Assembly: GCA_019638525.1 (NCBI GenBank)
Contig: JAHBTO010000001.1
Location: forward strand, 806,001 to 870,000
DNA length: 64,000 nucleotides
Direction of reading: 5' to 3'
From: Ferruginibacter sp.
Lineage (GTDB): Bacteria; Bacteroidota; Bacteroidia; Chitinophagales; Chitinophagaceae
Position 1 is the first letter of the stretch, and the number at the start of each line of letters is the position of its first letter. Under the pieces are notes generated by a model. It made no database searches. It was not told the DNA's origin and saw only the letters and a list, made by a program, of their open reading frames with translations. Below, piece after piece: positions 1 through 9,010 of the stretch. The translations under genes were made by a program, and so were the position numbers.

Positions 1-1941
1 ACACCGCCTTCTATCATTTCATCAACAGCTATATCATCCACAGCAGTAGATGTATTGTTTAACGAACCGGTTGAACTTGCCAGCAGCCAAATATCATCAA
101 ACTATATGGCCAACAACGGCATTGGTATGCCGGTATCTGCAGTAAGAGATAATGTTAACTCGGCATTAGTGCATTTAGTATTTGCAAGCGCTTTTGCTAA
201 CGGAACCATTTACCAGCTTACTGTAAATGCTGTTACCGATCTTTCGGGTAATGCAATCAGCAACGGCACTTCTAATTTTAGTTTTTACACGCCAAAACTT
301 TATGATATAGTTATTGATGAAATAATGGCCGACCCATCGCCACCTGTGGCCCTGCCTAATAATGAATGGATAGAATTGAAAAATACCACTGCTTTCCCTA
401 TTAATTTATTGGGCTGGCGTATTGGCGATATTACCGGTCAAAGCGGGGCTATGCCTGCTTTTGTTTTGCAGCCCGATAGTTTTGTGATAGTATGTACCGG
501 TAGCGCCGTTGCTGCCATGATGGCTTATGGAAATGTTATTGCGGTAACCAGTTTTCCGTCGCTTGATAATGGAGGCGATCAGTTATCGTTATACGATGCA
601 TCCGGCGCCATCATACATTCGGTTAATTATACCGATAAATGGTTTCAAAACGAATTGAAAAAAGACGGTGGATGGTCATTGGAAATGATTGATACAAAAA
701 ATCCCTGCAATGGGTTTAGCAACTGGATAGCAAGCAATGATGTAAAGGGTGGAACACCTGGTCAAAAAAATTCGGTAGATGGCGTTAATGCAGATAACAC
801 ATCGCCCCGATTGCTTAGGGCTTATGCAACTGATAGCGTACATGTGGTATTGGTATTTGATGAACCGGTTGATGTGGTAAAAGCTGCTGTGGCGGCTAAT
901 TACAACATCAGCGATGGTGTTGGTACGCCACAAACGGCCAATGCCATAGCGCCGGGTTTTAGCAAAGTGGCGCTACAACTAAATGTACCATTGGTGCGTA
1001 ATAAAGTATATACAGTTACAGCATCGGCGCTTACCGATTGCGTGGGCAATGCCATTGGTACAAACAATACCGTAAAGCTGGGGCTTGCATCTGCCACCGA
1101 TAGTTTTGATGTGGTGATAAATGAAATATTATTTAACCCCATACCTACGGGTGTAGATTACGTGGAACTGTATAACCGAACAAGTAAAGTGATTGATTTA
1201 AAAAACCTGTATATAGCCAACAGGAATTCGGCAGGCACGGTAAGCAGTATTGCGCAACTTAGCACCGAAACCAATTTATTGTATCCGCAGGATTTTATCG
1301 TGGTAACATCCGATGCATCTGTTGTAAAAAGAGATTTTATAACCATGAACCCCGATGCATTTGTAGAAGTAAGCATGCCATCGTACAATGATGATAAAAG
1401 CAATGTGGTAATATTAAACGAACAGGGAAAAATAACCGACGAACTATTGTACAGCGATAAATGGCATTTTAAACTTTTAGATAATAAAGAAGGAGTGGCA
1501 CTGGAAAGGATAGACTATGATGCAGCCACACAAAACGAGGATAACTGGCATTCGGCTGCAAGCAGCGTAGGATACGGAACACCAACGTATAAAAATTCGC
1601 AGTACCGTATTGATATGCAGGTACAGGGCGATATTGCAGTTTCGCCCGAAATTGTTTCACCCGATAATGATGGCATGGATGATTTTGCAACGATTGATTA
1701 CAGTTTTCCATCGCCGGGCTATGTAGCTAACATCACCATATTTGATGCCAATGGCCGTGCGGTAAGGTATTTACAACGCAATGCTTTATGCGGTACCAAA
1801 GGAAGTTTTAGATGGGATGGGCTGGGCGAAAAATTTCAGAAACTGGCCGTAGGTATTTACATCATCTACACCGAAGTATTTAACCTGGATGGTAAGAAAA
1901 AACAGTTTAAGAATACGATAGTGCTGGCAAGAAGAAATTAA
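1..1941 (+). CDS. Secreted lamin-tail-domain protein with a T9SS-type C-terminus (5' end cut by window)
   Basis: The reading frame is open from base 1, so the gene begins upstream of the window; the first internal start-like codon (TTG at 55) is not the true start. The visible part has an SbsA/Big_5-like Ig domain at the beginning, a lamin-tail domain (IVIDEIMADPSPP then NEWIELKN), a second Big_5-like Ig segment, a second lamin-tail domain (VVINEILFNPIPTG then VDYVELYN), and a final FlgD-Ig/gliding-type domain with SPDNDGMDDF and FRWDG. Such multidomain proteins in Bacteroidota are exported by the type IX secretion system and act at or outside the cell surface. Its substrate is unknown. The last 90 or so residues resemble a type B sorting domain, which is family-based inference. 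Confidence 0.8.
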   Translation, partial: TPPSIISSTAISSTAVDVLFNEPVELASSQISSNYMANNGIGMPVSAVRDNVNSALVHLVFASAFANGTIYQLTVNAVTDLSGNAISNGTSNFSFYTPKLYDIVIDEIMADPSPPVALPNNEWIELKNTTAFPINLLGWRIGDITGQSGAMPAFVLQPDSFVIVCTGSAVAAMMAYGNVIAVTSFPSLDNGGDQLSLYDASGAIIHSVNYTDKWFQNELKKDGGWSLEMIDTKNPCNGFSNWIASNDVKGGTPGQKNSVDGVNADNTSPRLLRAYATDSVHVVLVFDEPVDVVKAAVAANYNISDGVGTPQTANAIAPGFSKVALQLNVPLVRNKVYTVTASALTDCVGNAIGTNNTVKLGLASATDSFDVVINEILFNPIPTGVDYVELYNRTSKVIDLKNLYIANRNSAGTVSSIAQLSTETNLLYPQDFIVVTSDASVVKRDFITMNPDAFVEVSMPSYNDDKSNVVILNEQGKITDELLYSDKWHFKLLDNKEGVALERIDYDAATQNEDNWHSAASSVGYGTPTYKNSQYRIDMQVQGDIAVSPEIVSPDNDGMDDFATIDYSFPSPGYVANITIFDANGRAVRYLQRNALCGTKGSFRWDGLGEKFQKLAVGIYIIYTEVFNLDGKKKQFKNTIVLARRN

Positions 1942-1976
1942 TTCATCCTGGTAGTTAAAACAGCAATATAGCTAAG

Positions 1977-2267
1977 TTATCGGTTTTCCCAATCACCAAA
2001 ACCGTCTAAAGTACTGTCATTGGGCTTTTTTTCAAGTATATACCTAATAAGTAAATAACCACCAAAAGCGCTTGCAAGCCCAATGGCCATCAGGCCAATT
2101 AAGTTGCCTGTTCCAAAAAAACTTATACCTAAAAACATACCTGTAAATTCAAAAAGTATCCAGTTAGCAATCATTGTTATTTTCCACTTAAGCGGCGGCA
2201 GCCCTTTTTTAATGGCCAGGTTGCCTATGTTTTTGGCAAGAAAATAAAGAAGTACAATTTCGAGCAT
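1977..2267 (-). CDS. Small membrane protein, unknown function
   Basis: A 96-residue protein with a hydrophobic N-terminus and two to three predicted membrane segments (ending with GLASAFGGYLLIRYIL), followed by a short charged tail. I do not recognise the family. It lies convergent to the preceding secreted protein and about 100 bp downstream of the pfkB-type kinase gene on the same strand. The composition is that of a real membrane protein, and the opposite strand has no competing ORF. Confidence 0.6.
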   Translation of the reverse strand: MLEIVLLYFLAKNIGNLAIKKGLPPLKWKITMIANWILFEFTGMFLGISFFGTGNLIGLMAIGLASAFGGYLLIRYILEKKPNDSTLDGFGDWENR

Positions 2268-2367
2268 TATTATAAAATTGATTGTAATTATAAATTCTAA
2301 AACAGTACTCGGTTAAAATTGTTTTTAAAAATTATATAGGTAAAGTGGCAAAGCAATAAAGTATATA

Positions 2368-3291
2368 TTAAACCAGGTCAATATCGAAATTTACTAATTG
2401 CACAAATTCAGCAAGGCGTGCATCTATATCTTCTTTGTTTATCTCTTTCAACCTGTCGGGTCCAAATTTTTCAACACAAAAACTTGCCATGGCGCTTCCA
2501 ACAATAATGGCAGTTTTCATGTTTTCGTAACTAATGTCTCCTGTTTTTGCAAGATGGCCAATAAAGCCCCCGGCAAAAGTATCGCCTGCGCCGGTGGGGT
2601 CAAATACTTCTTCAAGCGGTAAAGCTGGTGCAAAAAACACATGGTCTTTATGAAACAACAGGGCGCCATGTTCGCCCTTTTTTATAATCAGGAATTGAGG
2701 CCCCATGTTAATAATTTCCCGGGCTGCTTTTACCAGCGAAAGTTCTCCGCTTAATTGACGGGCTTCGGCATCATTCACCAATAACACATCTACTTTTTTT
2801 AAAACAGCTTTTAAATCATCCATAGCAACATCCATCCAAAAATTCATGGTATCCATCACTATCAGCTTGGGCCTAACCTTTAACTGGTCAATAACGCTCA
2901 TTTGCAATTTGGGCATAAGGTTGCCAAGCATTAAAAAACTTGCACCCTGGTAAGAGTCTGGCACCACCGGGTTAAAATCTTCCAATACATTTAAATCTGT
3001 AACCAATGTATCCCGGCTGTTCATATCTAAATGATATTTACCGCTCCAAAAAAAAGATTTTTTGTCTTTTACAATTTCAACACCTTCAAGTTGCACGCCA
3101 CGTTTTTTTAGTTCGTTCATTTCTTCTTCCGGAAAATCGTAACCTACAATAGATATTTGCTGTACCGGCGTTAAAAAATTACTGGCAGCATACGCAACAT
3201 AAGTGCCCGAGCCGCCTATTATTTTGTCTGTTTTACCAAAAGGAGTTTCAATGGCATCAAAAGCCATGGTACCAACACATATTACTGACAT
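2368..3291 (-). CDS. PfkB/ribokinase-family sugar or nucleoside kinase
   Basis: The 307-residue product has the ribokinase-fold signatures: an N-terminal glycine motif (GGSGTYVAYAASNF, about residue 27) and the C-terminal anion-hole/catalytic motif DPTGAGDTFAGGFIGH with the catalytic Asp in GAGD. Length fits single-domain PfkB enzymes, which phosphorylate a sugar or nucleoside hydroxyl with ATP. The substrate cannot be told from sequence; Bacteroidota homologues are usually annotated only as sugar kinases. A TACTTTTG -7-like box on the minus strand lies at 3314-3321, about 23 bp upstream, but without a clear -33 TTTG. Confidence 0.85.
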   Translation of the reverse strand: MSVICVGTMAFDAIETPFGKTDKIIGGSGTYVAYAASNFLTPVQQISIVGYDFPEEEMNELKKRGVQLEGVEIVKDKKSFFWSGKYHLDMNSRDTLVTDLNVLEDFNPVVPDSYQGASFLMLGNLMPKLQMSVIDQLKVRPKLIVMDTMNFWMDVAMDDLKAVLKKVDVLLVNDAEARQLSGELSLVKAAREIINMGPQFLIIKKGEHGALLFHKDHVFFAPALPLEEVFDPTGAGDTFAGGFIGHLAKTGDISYENMKTAIIVGSAMASFCVEKFGPDRLKEINKEDIDARLAEFVQLVNFDIDLV

Positions 3292-3422
3292 AAGGTTATT
3301 TTTAAATTTGGGGCAAAAGTAAATGATTAAAATGATTTTTAGGTTGTGATAGACTGATAAAAAGAAAGGTTTAGATTATGGTGAACCATTACATTTGCAG
3401 GTAACAGTTTAACATTATCATT

Positions 3423-4031
3423 GTGCTCATCAGCATTCATCCTCAAGATCCACAACAAAGGCTTATAAGGCAGGTGGCCGAATGCCTGAAGGATGGCGGT
3501 GTTATCATTTACCCTACCGATACTATTTATGGTTTGGGTTGCGATATTAATCAGCATAAGGCAATAACTCAAATTTGTAAAATAAAAAATGTAGATCCTC
3601 AAAAAGCACAGCTATCTTTTATTTGCAGAGACCTAAGCCATTTAAGCGATTACACAAAAAGTATTGATACGCCACTGTACCGTATGTTAAAAAGTTATTT
3701 GCCCGGCCCATACACTTTTATTTTACCTGCCAGCAAACAAGTGCCAAAAATTTTGCAAAGCAAAAAATCAACGGTGGGCATTAGGGTGCCCGATAATAAT
3801 ATTTGCCGCCATATTTTAGAAGAACTGGGCAACCCAATACTGAGTGCATCGCTGCCCGGCGATTTGGTAGAAGAGTACACCGACCCCGAAGTGATTTATG
3901 AAAACTTTGGCGATAAGGTTGATTTTGTAATTGACGGTGGCATTGGTAGCATGGTGCCTTCAACAGTGGTTGATTGTACAACAAGCGACTGGCAAATCAT
4001 TAGGCAGGGACAGGGTTTGTGGGAAGAGTGA
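3423..4031 (+). CDS. YciO/Sua5/YrdC-family protein (L-threonylcarbamoyladenylate synthase type)
   Basis: The 202-residue product resembles the YciO branch of the Sua5/YrdC family: ISIHPQDPQQRLIRQ at the start, GGVIIYPTDTIYGLGCD (about residues 27-43), and PGPYTFILPASKQVP. Family members bind RNA and ATP and in the TsaC/Sua5 branch make threonylcarbamoyl-AMP for the t6A37 tRNA modification; YciO paralogues are related but weaker or of uncertain role. The start used is GTG at 3423, as there is no ATG nearby in frame. It is divergent from the PfkB kinase gene. Confidence 0.8.
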   Translation: MLISIHPQDPQQRLIRQVAECLKDGGVIIYPTDTIYGLGCDINQHKAITQICKIKNVDPQKAQLSFICRDLSHLSDYTKSIDTPLYRMLKSYLPGPYTFILPASKQVPKILQSKKSTVGIRVPDNNICRHILEELGNPILSASLPGDLVEEYTDPEVIYENFGDKVDFVIDGGIGSMVPSTVVDCTTSDWQIIRQGQGLWEE

Positions 4032-4056
4032 TGACTTTTATAATAAGAAACGCCAG

Positions 4057-4635
4057 TTATATGTTATAACTTTTACGATGGTACATACATAGGCCAAACC
4101 GACTAATTGCCTTGCGATGGTAAGCCGTGCCGTAACCTTTATTTTTATCCCAACCATAATGGCTGTATTCTTTGTGTATTGTTTGCATAAACTCATCCCG
4201 GTATGTTTTTGCAAGAATGCTGGCAGCAGCAATTGATGCAAATTTTCCATCGCCCTTTACAATACATTGGTGTGGTAATTTTTTATATGGTTTAAAACGG
4301 TTACCATCAATCAATAAAAATTCGGGATAAGTTTTTAGTTTGTCTATAGCAAGATGCATGGCTAAATAACTGGCCTGTAAAATATTTATTGCATCAATAG
4401 TTTCGTTGTTAACTGATGCAACTCCAAATGCAATACTTTCTTTTTCTATCACCGGCCTTAACAGGTTACGCTGCTTTTCATTTAATTGCTTGCTATCGTT
4501 TAACAATGGATGATGAAAATCTTTTGGTAAAATTACCGCTGCTGCAAAAACTGGCCCTGCATAACAACCACGGCCGGCTTCATCTACACCGGCTTCAATA
4601 AAATTTGTATGTAAATAAGATGCTAACATCTGCAT
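4057..4635 (-). CDS. rnhB: Ribonuclease HII
   Basis: RNase HII cleaves the RNA strand of RNA-DNA hybrids and removes single ribonucleotides from DNA. The signature GVDEAGRGCYAGPV (Asp18-Glu19 from the chosen start) gives the first two metal-binding acids. LLNDSKQL and a central LLIDGNRF segment follow the family, and the conserved SIAAASILAKTYRD helix is present. I chose ATG at 4635; the frame stays open only a little further, to a TTG at 4641. About 192 residues is normal for the family. It converges with the yciO-like gene, 25 bp apart. Confidence 0.93.
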   Translation of the reverse strand: MQMLASYLHTNFIEAGVDEAGRGCYAGPVFAAAVILPKDFHHPLLNDSKQLNEKQRNLLRPVIEKESIAFGVASVNNETIDAINILQASYLAMHLAIDKLKTYPEFLLIDGNRFKPYKKLPHQCIVKGDGKFASIAAASILAKTYRDEFMQTIHKEYSHYGWDKNKGYGTAYHRKAISRFGLCMYHRKSYNI

Positions 4636-4698
4636 TAACAAATATCAACCAAAACAATAATAAAACAATTCATTTTTAATAAAGCAACTATGCTTATG

Positions 4699-4706
4699 TA
4701 CATTTG
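4699..4706 (+). promoter_or_regulatory. Candidate -7 box of the heme A synthase gene
   Basis: TACATTTG matches the Bacteroidota -7 consensus TAnnTTTG and ends 8 bp before the ATG at 4715. No good TTTG lies 18-21 bp upstream. If used, the transcript would begin only a few bases before the start codon. Confidence 0.4.
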
Positions 4707-4714
4707 CGGCTGCA

Positions 4715-5767
4715 ATGGATAATTTACAACAACAGCAAGCGCAGCGGCAAGTTGCCACCTGGTTATTGATTGGTGTGGGCATGATAATTATACAAGTTTT
4801 GCTGGGCGGTATTACCAGGCTAACCGAATCGGGCCTTTCAATAACAGAATGGAAACCCATTACCGGCGCCTTGCCACCACTTAACCATACAGCCTGGCAG
4901 GCTGAGTTTGATAAATATAAAGGCACCGATCAGTTCAAATATGTTCATAAATATTTTTCCCTGTCTGAGTTTAAATTTATTTTTTTCTGGGAATGGTTTC
5001 ACCGTACCTGGGCACGATTGATGGGGCTGGTATTTTTAGTTGGCTTCATATATTTTGTGGCAACTAAAAAATTTAATAAAGGGATGGTTAAGCCAATGAT
5101 CATCCTTTTTATACTAGGTGGCTTGCAGGGTTTTATAGGTTGGTTTATGGTTAAAAGCGGGCTGGTACCCCAAAAATATTTTGTTGGCCATGTAGAGCTT
5201 ACCACTCATTTTATTGCAGCGCTTGGATTACTTTGTTATACTTTATGGTTTGCATTAAGCATGCTAATTAAAAAACATCAGCTTGTTGTACATTCAAAAC
5301 TTAAAAACTTTTTATTGGGCATACTGGTTGTAATGTTTTTACAATTGATATACGGTGGTTTTATGGCAGGTTTACGTGCCGCTGTTATAGCGCCTACCTG
5401 GCCCGATATCAATGGTAGCATGGCGCCTGCCGGCATGTGGGAGCTATCGCCTACTACGGTCAACCTGGTTAATAATCCGCTTACCGTTCATTTTATTCAT
5501 CGTGGCCTTGCATATTTATTACTGATATTGATTGCCGCCTGGTGGTTCAAATCAAAAAATATTACAGGCAATAAATTATTCAACAGGCTTAAGTTGGCTG
5601 TTTTTTTATTAGTGTTAACACAGGTTACGCTTGGCATATTAACAGTGCTTAACGCCGTACATGCTAACCGGCTTGTAGTACTTGGTGTGCTGCATCAGTT
5701 TACAGCTATGATGCTTTTGACGGTTATTGTATCGCTGATTTTTGTTGTAAGAAGAAAAGCAGTATGA
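4715..5767 (+). CDS. ctaA: Heme A synthase, CtaA/COX15 family
   Basis: COX15/CtaA oxidises the C8 methyl group of heme O to the formyl group of heme A, the cofactor of aa3-type cytochrome oxidases. The 350-residue protein has eight predicted membrane segments. Family signatures include GGITRLTESGLSITEWKP near residues 30-48, the heme-ligand histidine in EWFHRTWAR, GGLQGFIGWFMVKSGL with a later conserved VGHVELTTH, and a second set in the C-terminal half (VHFIHRGLAYLL, LGVLHQ). It is the prokaryotic/mitochondrial COX15 length class. It stands alone here, with no cox genes beside it. Confidence 0.92.
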   Translation: MDNLQQQQAQRQVATWLLIGVGMIIIQVLLGGITRLTESGLSITEWKPITGALPPLNHTAWQAEFDKYKGTDQFKYVHKYFSLSEFKFIFFWEWFHRTWARLMGLVFLVGFIYFVATKKFNKGMVKPMIILFILGGLQGFIGWFMVKSGLVPQKYFVGHVELTTHFIAALGLLCYTLWFALSMLIKKHQLVVHSKLKNFLLGILVVMFLQLIYGGFMAGLRAAVIAPTWPDINGSMAPAGMWELSPTTVNLVNNPLTVHFIHRGLAYLLLILIAAWWFKSKNITGNKLFNRLKLAVFLLVLTQVTLGILTVLNAVHANRLVVLGVLHQFTAMMLLTVIVSLIFVVRRKAV

Positions 5768-5850
5768 TTGATTTATGTAGTTATTATATGTAAATACAAG
5801 GTTTGCTGAATGTGTTTTTTATAAGTAATTTTAAAAAACGCTGTTTGTTC

Positions 5851-8070
5851 ATGAAGCAACTTCTGAAAGATATTTATTATTCGTTCCCTGTTCAACTATT
5901 CATTTTACATTTCAGGAAATTCCAGGTGTTGCTGGTGTTTTGGTATATACTTGGCAGTACTATCAACAGCGTTTTTATGAAAGACTACGGCGCTGATGCA
6001 TTATTTTTTACTCCCGAATACCTGGGCAGCGTAGACGCATTAAGTGCATCAATTGTTGGCATGGCTATTGGGGTTTTTATAATGAGCTGGAATATCACAA
6101 CCTTTATTTTGCATAGCAAACGATGCAGGTTTTTGGCAACCACGGCTAAACCATTTTTAAAATACTGCATCAATAACGCTGTGCTGCCACTGCTGTTCCT
6201 GTTGTTTTATTTTGTTAAACTGGCTTCGTTTGATAGGCAAAAAGAACTGATGAGTGTTGGCGAAACAGCAATTATTGTATTAGGGATTTTGGGCGGATTA
6301 ATTTTTATTCTGGCAGTTTCTTTCGCATATTTTTTTGGTGCAGAAAAAACTATACAACGCACTATTACGCCTATCATAGAAATGGATCGCCATTTTAACC
6401 AACACTATTCGCAACAGCAGGAAGACCATGAAAATTTTGGCATGAAAGTGAGTTATTACCTGGGCAAAGGATTCCGTTTTCGTAAAGTAAGAAACGTGGC
6501 GCACTACAACAGGGACTATTTAAACCTGGTGTTTACAAGGCATCATTTTGCTGCCATCATCAGCATTGTATTAGCATTTGTGTTTTTAATTGTGATTGGT
6601 TTTTTTATGGATAAGCCTGTCTTCCAGGTGCCGGCAGCAGCCAGTATACTTATATTTTTTGCTGCCATGACTGCTGTTATTGGCGCCTTATCGTACTTTT
6701 TACAAAGCTGGAGCCTGGCATTTTTTATTGGGCTGCTTTTAATAGTTGATATACTTTATAAAAATGAAATTATAGATACCCGTAACAAAGCTTACGGGCT
6801 AAATTATATAAACAAACAAAACAGGCCCGATTATGATAAGGCATCTTTACAAAAACTTTGTTCGGCTGTAAATATTGAAACCGACAGGGCCAACATGATT
6901 GCTATCCTCAACAACTGGAAAAAAAAGCAAAGCGAAGAAAAGCCCGTGATGTTTTTTATAAATGTTAGTGGTGGCGGTTTACGCAGCGGCACTTTTGTGA
7001 TGAATACGCTTCAAAAACTGGACAGTGTAACCAACGGTAACTTTTTTAAACACACTATGATGATTAACGGCGCCAGTGGTGGCATGTTGGCGGCCACGTA
7101 TTACCGTGAGTTGTACAGGCAGCAATTGAAAGACAGTACTGTTAATTTGAACGACCCTGCATACACCAATCGTATAGCAAGAGACCTTTTAAACCCTTTG
7201 TTCTCATCTATGGTATCAAGGGATATTTTTTCGCCGGCACAAAAATTTACCGTAGGCGATTATAAATATGTAAAAGACCGGGGCTATGCATTTGAAGAAA
7301 AACTTAACAGCAACACTAAGGGTTTGCTTAATAAGCATTTGAGTGATTATACCACTGACGAAAAAAATGCCGCTATCCCTTTAATGATTTTTAACTCTAC
7401 CATTACCCAGGATGGCAGGCGTATGATGATATGCACACAACCCATCAGTTTTTTGATGAAACCTCAGCAATTGGTTTATGATAATACCGTAAGCCCCGAT
7501 GCGGTTGACTTTACAGCCATGTTTGCCAAACAAAACCCAATGAATGTACGCCTGCTTACAGCGCTGCGTATGAATGCCACATTCCCTTACGTATTACCAA
7601 GTGTATGGTTACCCAGCAATCCTGTTATTGATGTGATGGATGCCGGCTTGCGGGATAATTTTGGGTTAGAAACAACGCTCCGCTTTATTGAAAACTTTAA
7701 AGACTGGCTTAAAGAAAACACCAGCCACGTGGTGATTGTACAACTTAGAGACCGCATGCTCGACAACTGGCAGCAGCCTTATGAAACAGAATCGGTAACC
7801 GATTTCATCATTAAGCCGGGCACTATGCTGCAACATAACTGGCAAAAGCAGCAAGATTATTCTGAGACTGACCAGTTTAGTTACCTGCAGGATGATAGCA
7901 CGCTGAACCTGCAACGCACCATTTTTATGTATCAGCCGCAGGCTAATGATAAAGGTGCCGCACTCAACTTTCATTTAACGGCAACCGAAAAAAGAGATAT
8001 AAAAGAATCTTTCAACAATGCATTTAACCAGGCATCGATGCAAAGTATATTACAATTGCTAAACAAATAA
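5851..8070 (+). CDS. Membrane-anchored patatin-like phospholipase
   Basis: The N-terminal 300 residues hold several hydrophobic segments (around residues 25, 60, 120, 150, 240 and 280), followed by a patatin-type lipase domain. The oxyanion motif GGGLRSG lies before the nucleophile motif GASGG (Ser409 from this start), and DAGLRDNFG supplies the second catalytic residue of the dyad (Asp597). The family hydrolyses acyl esters of phospholipids. The frame can start at TTG 5803, but ATG at 5851 is a better start. Its stop abuts the stop of the convergent lipid-kinase gene. The substrate is unknown. Confidence 0.8.
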   Translation: MKQLLKDIYYSFPVQLFILHFRKFQVLLVFWYILGSTINSVFMKDYGADALFFTPEYLGSVDALSASIVGMAIGVFIMSWNITTFILHSKRCRFLATTAKPFLKYCINNAVLPLLFLLFYFVKLASFDRQKELMSVGETAIIVLGILGGLIFILAVSFAYFFGAEKTIQRTITPIIEMDRHFNQHYSQQQEDHENFGMKVSYYLGKGFRFRKVRNVAHYNRDYLNLVFTRHHFAAIISIVLAFVFLIVIGFFMDKPVFQVPAAASILIFFAAMTAVIGALSYFLQSWSLAFFIGLLLIVDILYKNEIIDTRNKAYGLNYINKQNRPDYDKASLQKLCSAVNIETDRANMIAILNNWKKKQSEEKPVMFFINVSGGGLRSGTFVMNTLQKLDSVTNGNFFKHTMMINGASGGMLAATYYRELYRQQLKDSTVNLNDPAYTNRIARDLLNPLFSSMVSRDIFSPAQKFTVGDYKYVKDRGYAFEEKLNSNTKGLLNKHLSDYTTDEKNAAIPLMIFNSTITQDGRRMMICTQPISFLMKPQQLVYDNTVSPDAVDFTAMFAKQNPMNVRLLTALRMNATFPYVLPSVWLPSNPVIDVMDAGLRDNFGLETTLRFIENFKDWLKENTSHVVIVQLRDRMLDNWQQPYETESVTDFIIKPGTMLQHNWQKQQDYSETDQFSYLQDDSTLNLQRTIFMYQPQANDKGAALNFHLTATEKRDIKESFNNAFNQASMQSILQLLNK

Positions 8071-8970
8071 TCAGGGCATAAGCAGTGTAAATGCTTGTTC
8101 AATAATTTCAATTTCAAAATGGATGTCAGTATTAGCGGGGTCGCCATCAATATGTAATGGTGCTAACGACGGGTTTTTTATATTCAATTTTTTTGTTTGA
8201 AAATAGTGAATATCGTTGCGATGATATTTTTTATCTTCGTACATGCGTACCTGCCCGTTGCGTATTTGTTTAAGCACCGTCCATATCATCCGCATCTTGC
8301 TCATCTTATTTACTACCACAATATCAAGCAAGCCATCGTGCAAACTTGCCCTTGGGGCAATGGTAAAATTATTGCCAAACTGGTTACTGTTGGCAATGCT
8401 GATAAAGAAAGCCTCGGTGTCAAAAATTTTTCCATCAATGTTTAATTCAAACGGGTATGGTTTTGCACGAAAAAAGTTTTTGGCCGATTGTTGTACATAA
8501 GTGGCCAGGCCTCTTTTTTGTTGTTGGGCAAAATCATGCGCCACCTGTGCATCAAAACCCAGGCCGCATAGCATGCAACTAAATTTTTTATTGATATAAA
8601 AACCATCAACTGCAATGGCATTTCCATTAAAGATCACCTGCAGGGCTTTGTTTACCGCTTTGGGAATTTTTGCAGCAAAAGCAAGCCCGTTGCCGCTTCC
8701 CGAAGGAATAATACCGATGTTGACTGGTATTCCCTGTACCGCATTGGCAATTTGATTTACGGTGCCATCGCCGCCGCATACGATAACATCGGTTATTTTT
8801 TCTGATGCGATTTTGTTTTTAAGGTAAGCATAATCACCGGCAGCATTGGTATCTGCAATTTCAAAAGGGATATTTTGTTTTTTTGTTTCACTACTGATGC
8901 ATTCCCGAACAAATGTTTTTTTACCGGTACCCGAAATTGGATTGATGAAATAAATAAATCTTCTGTTCAT
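8071..8970 (-). CDS. Diacylglycerol kinase-type lipid kinase (YegS/BmrU-like)
   Basis: The 299-residue product shows the DAGK catalytic-domain motifs: an N-terminal NPISGTGK, the nucleotide-binding VCGGDGTVNQIANA, and IIPSGSGNGLAFA. The C-terminal half carries the usual HIDGD segment. These cytosolic or membrane-associated enzymes phosphorylate diacylglycerol, sphingosine or related lipids. It ends at the base next to the stop of the patatin-like gene; both enzymes act on lipids, though convergent orientation argues against one operon. Confidence 0.85.
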   Translation of the reverse strand: MNRRFIYFINPISGTGKKTFVRECISSETKKQNIPFEIADTNAAGDYAYLKNKIASEKITDVIVCGGDGTVNQIANAVQGIPVNIGIIPSGSGNGLAFAAKIPKAVNKALQVIFNGNAIAVDGFYINKKFSCMLCGLGFDAQVAHDFAQQQKRGLATYVQQSAKNFFRAKPYPFELNIDGKIFDTEAFFISIANSNQFGNNFTIAPRASLHDGLLDIVVVNKMSKMRMIWTVLKQIRNGQVRMYEDKKYHRNDIHYFQTKKLNIKNPSLAPLHIDGDPANTDIHFEIEIIEQAFTLLMP

Positions 8971-9010
8971 AGTTGGTTTGGTTGGCCGGTGAATTAAGCA
9001 TTGTAAAACA

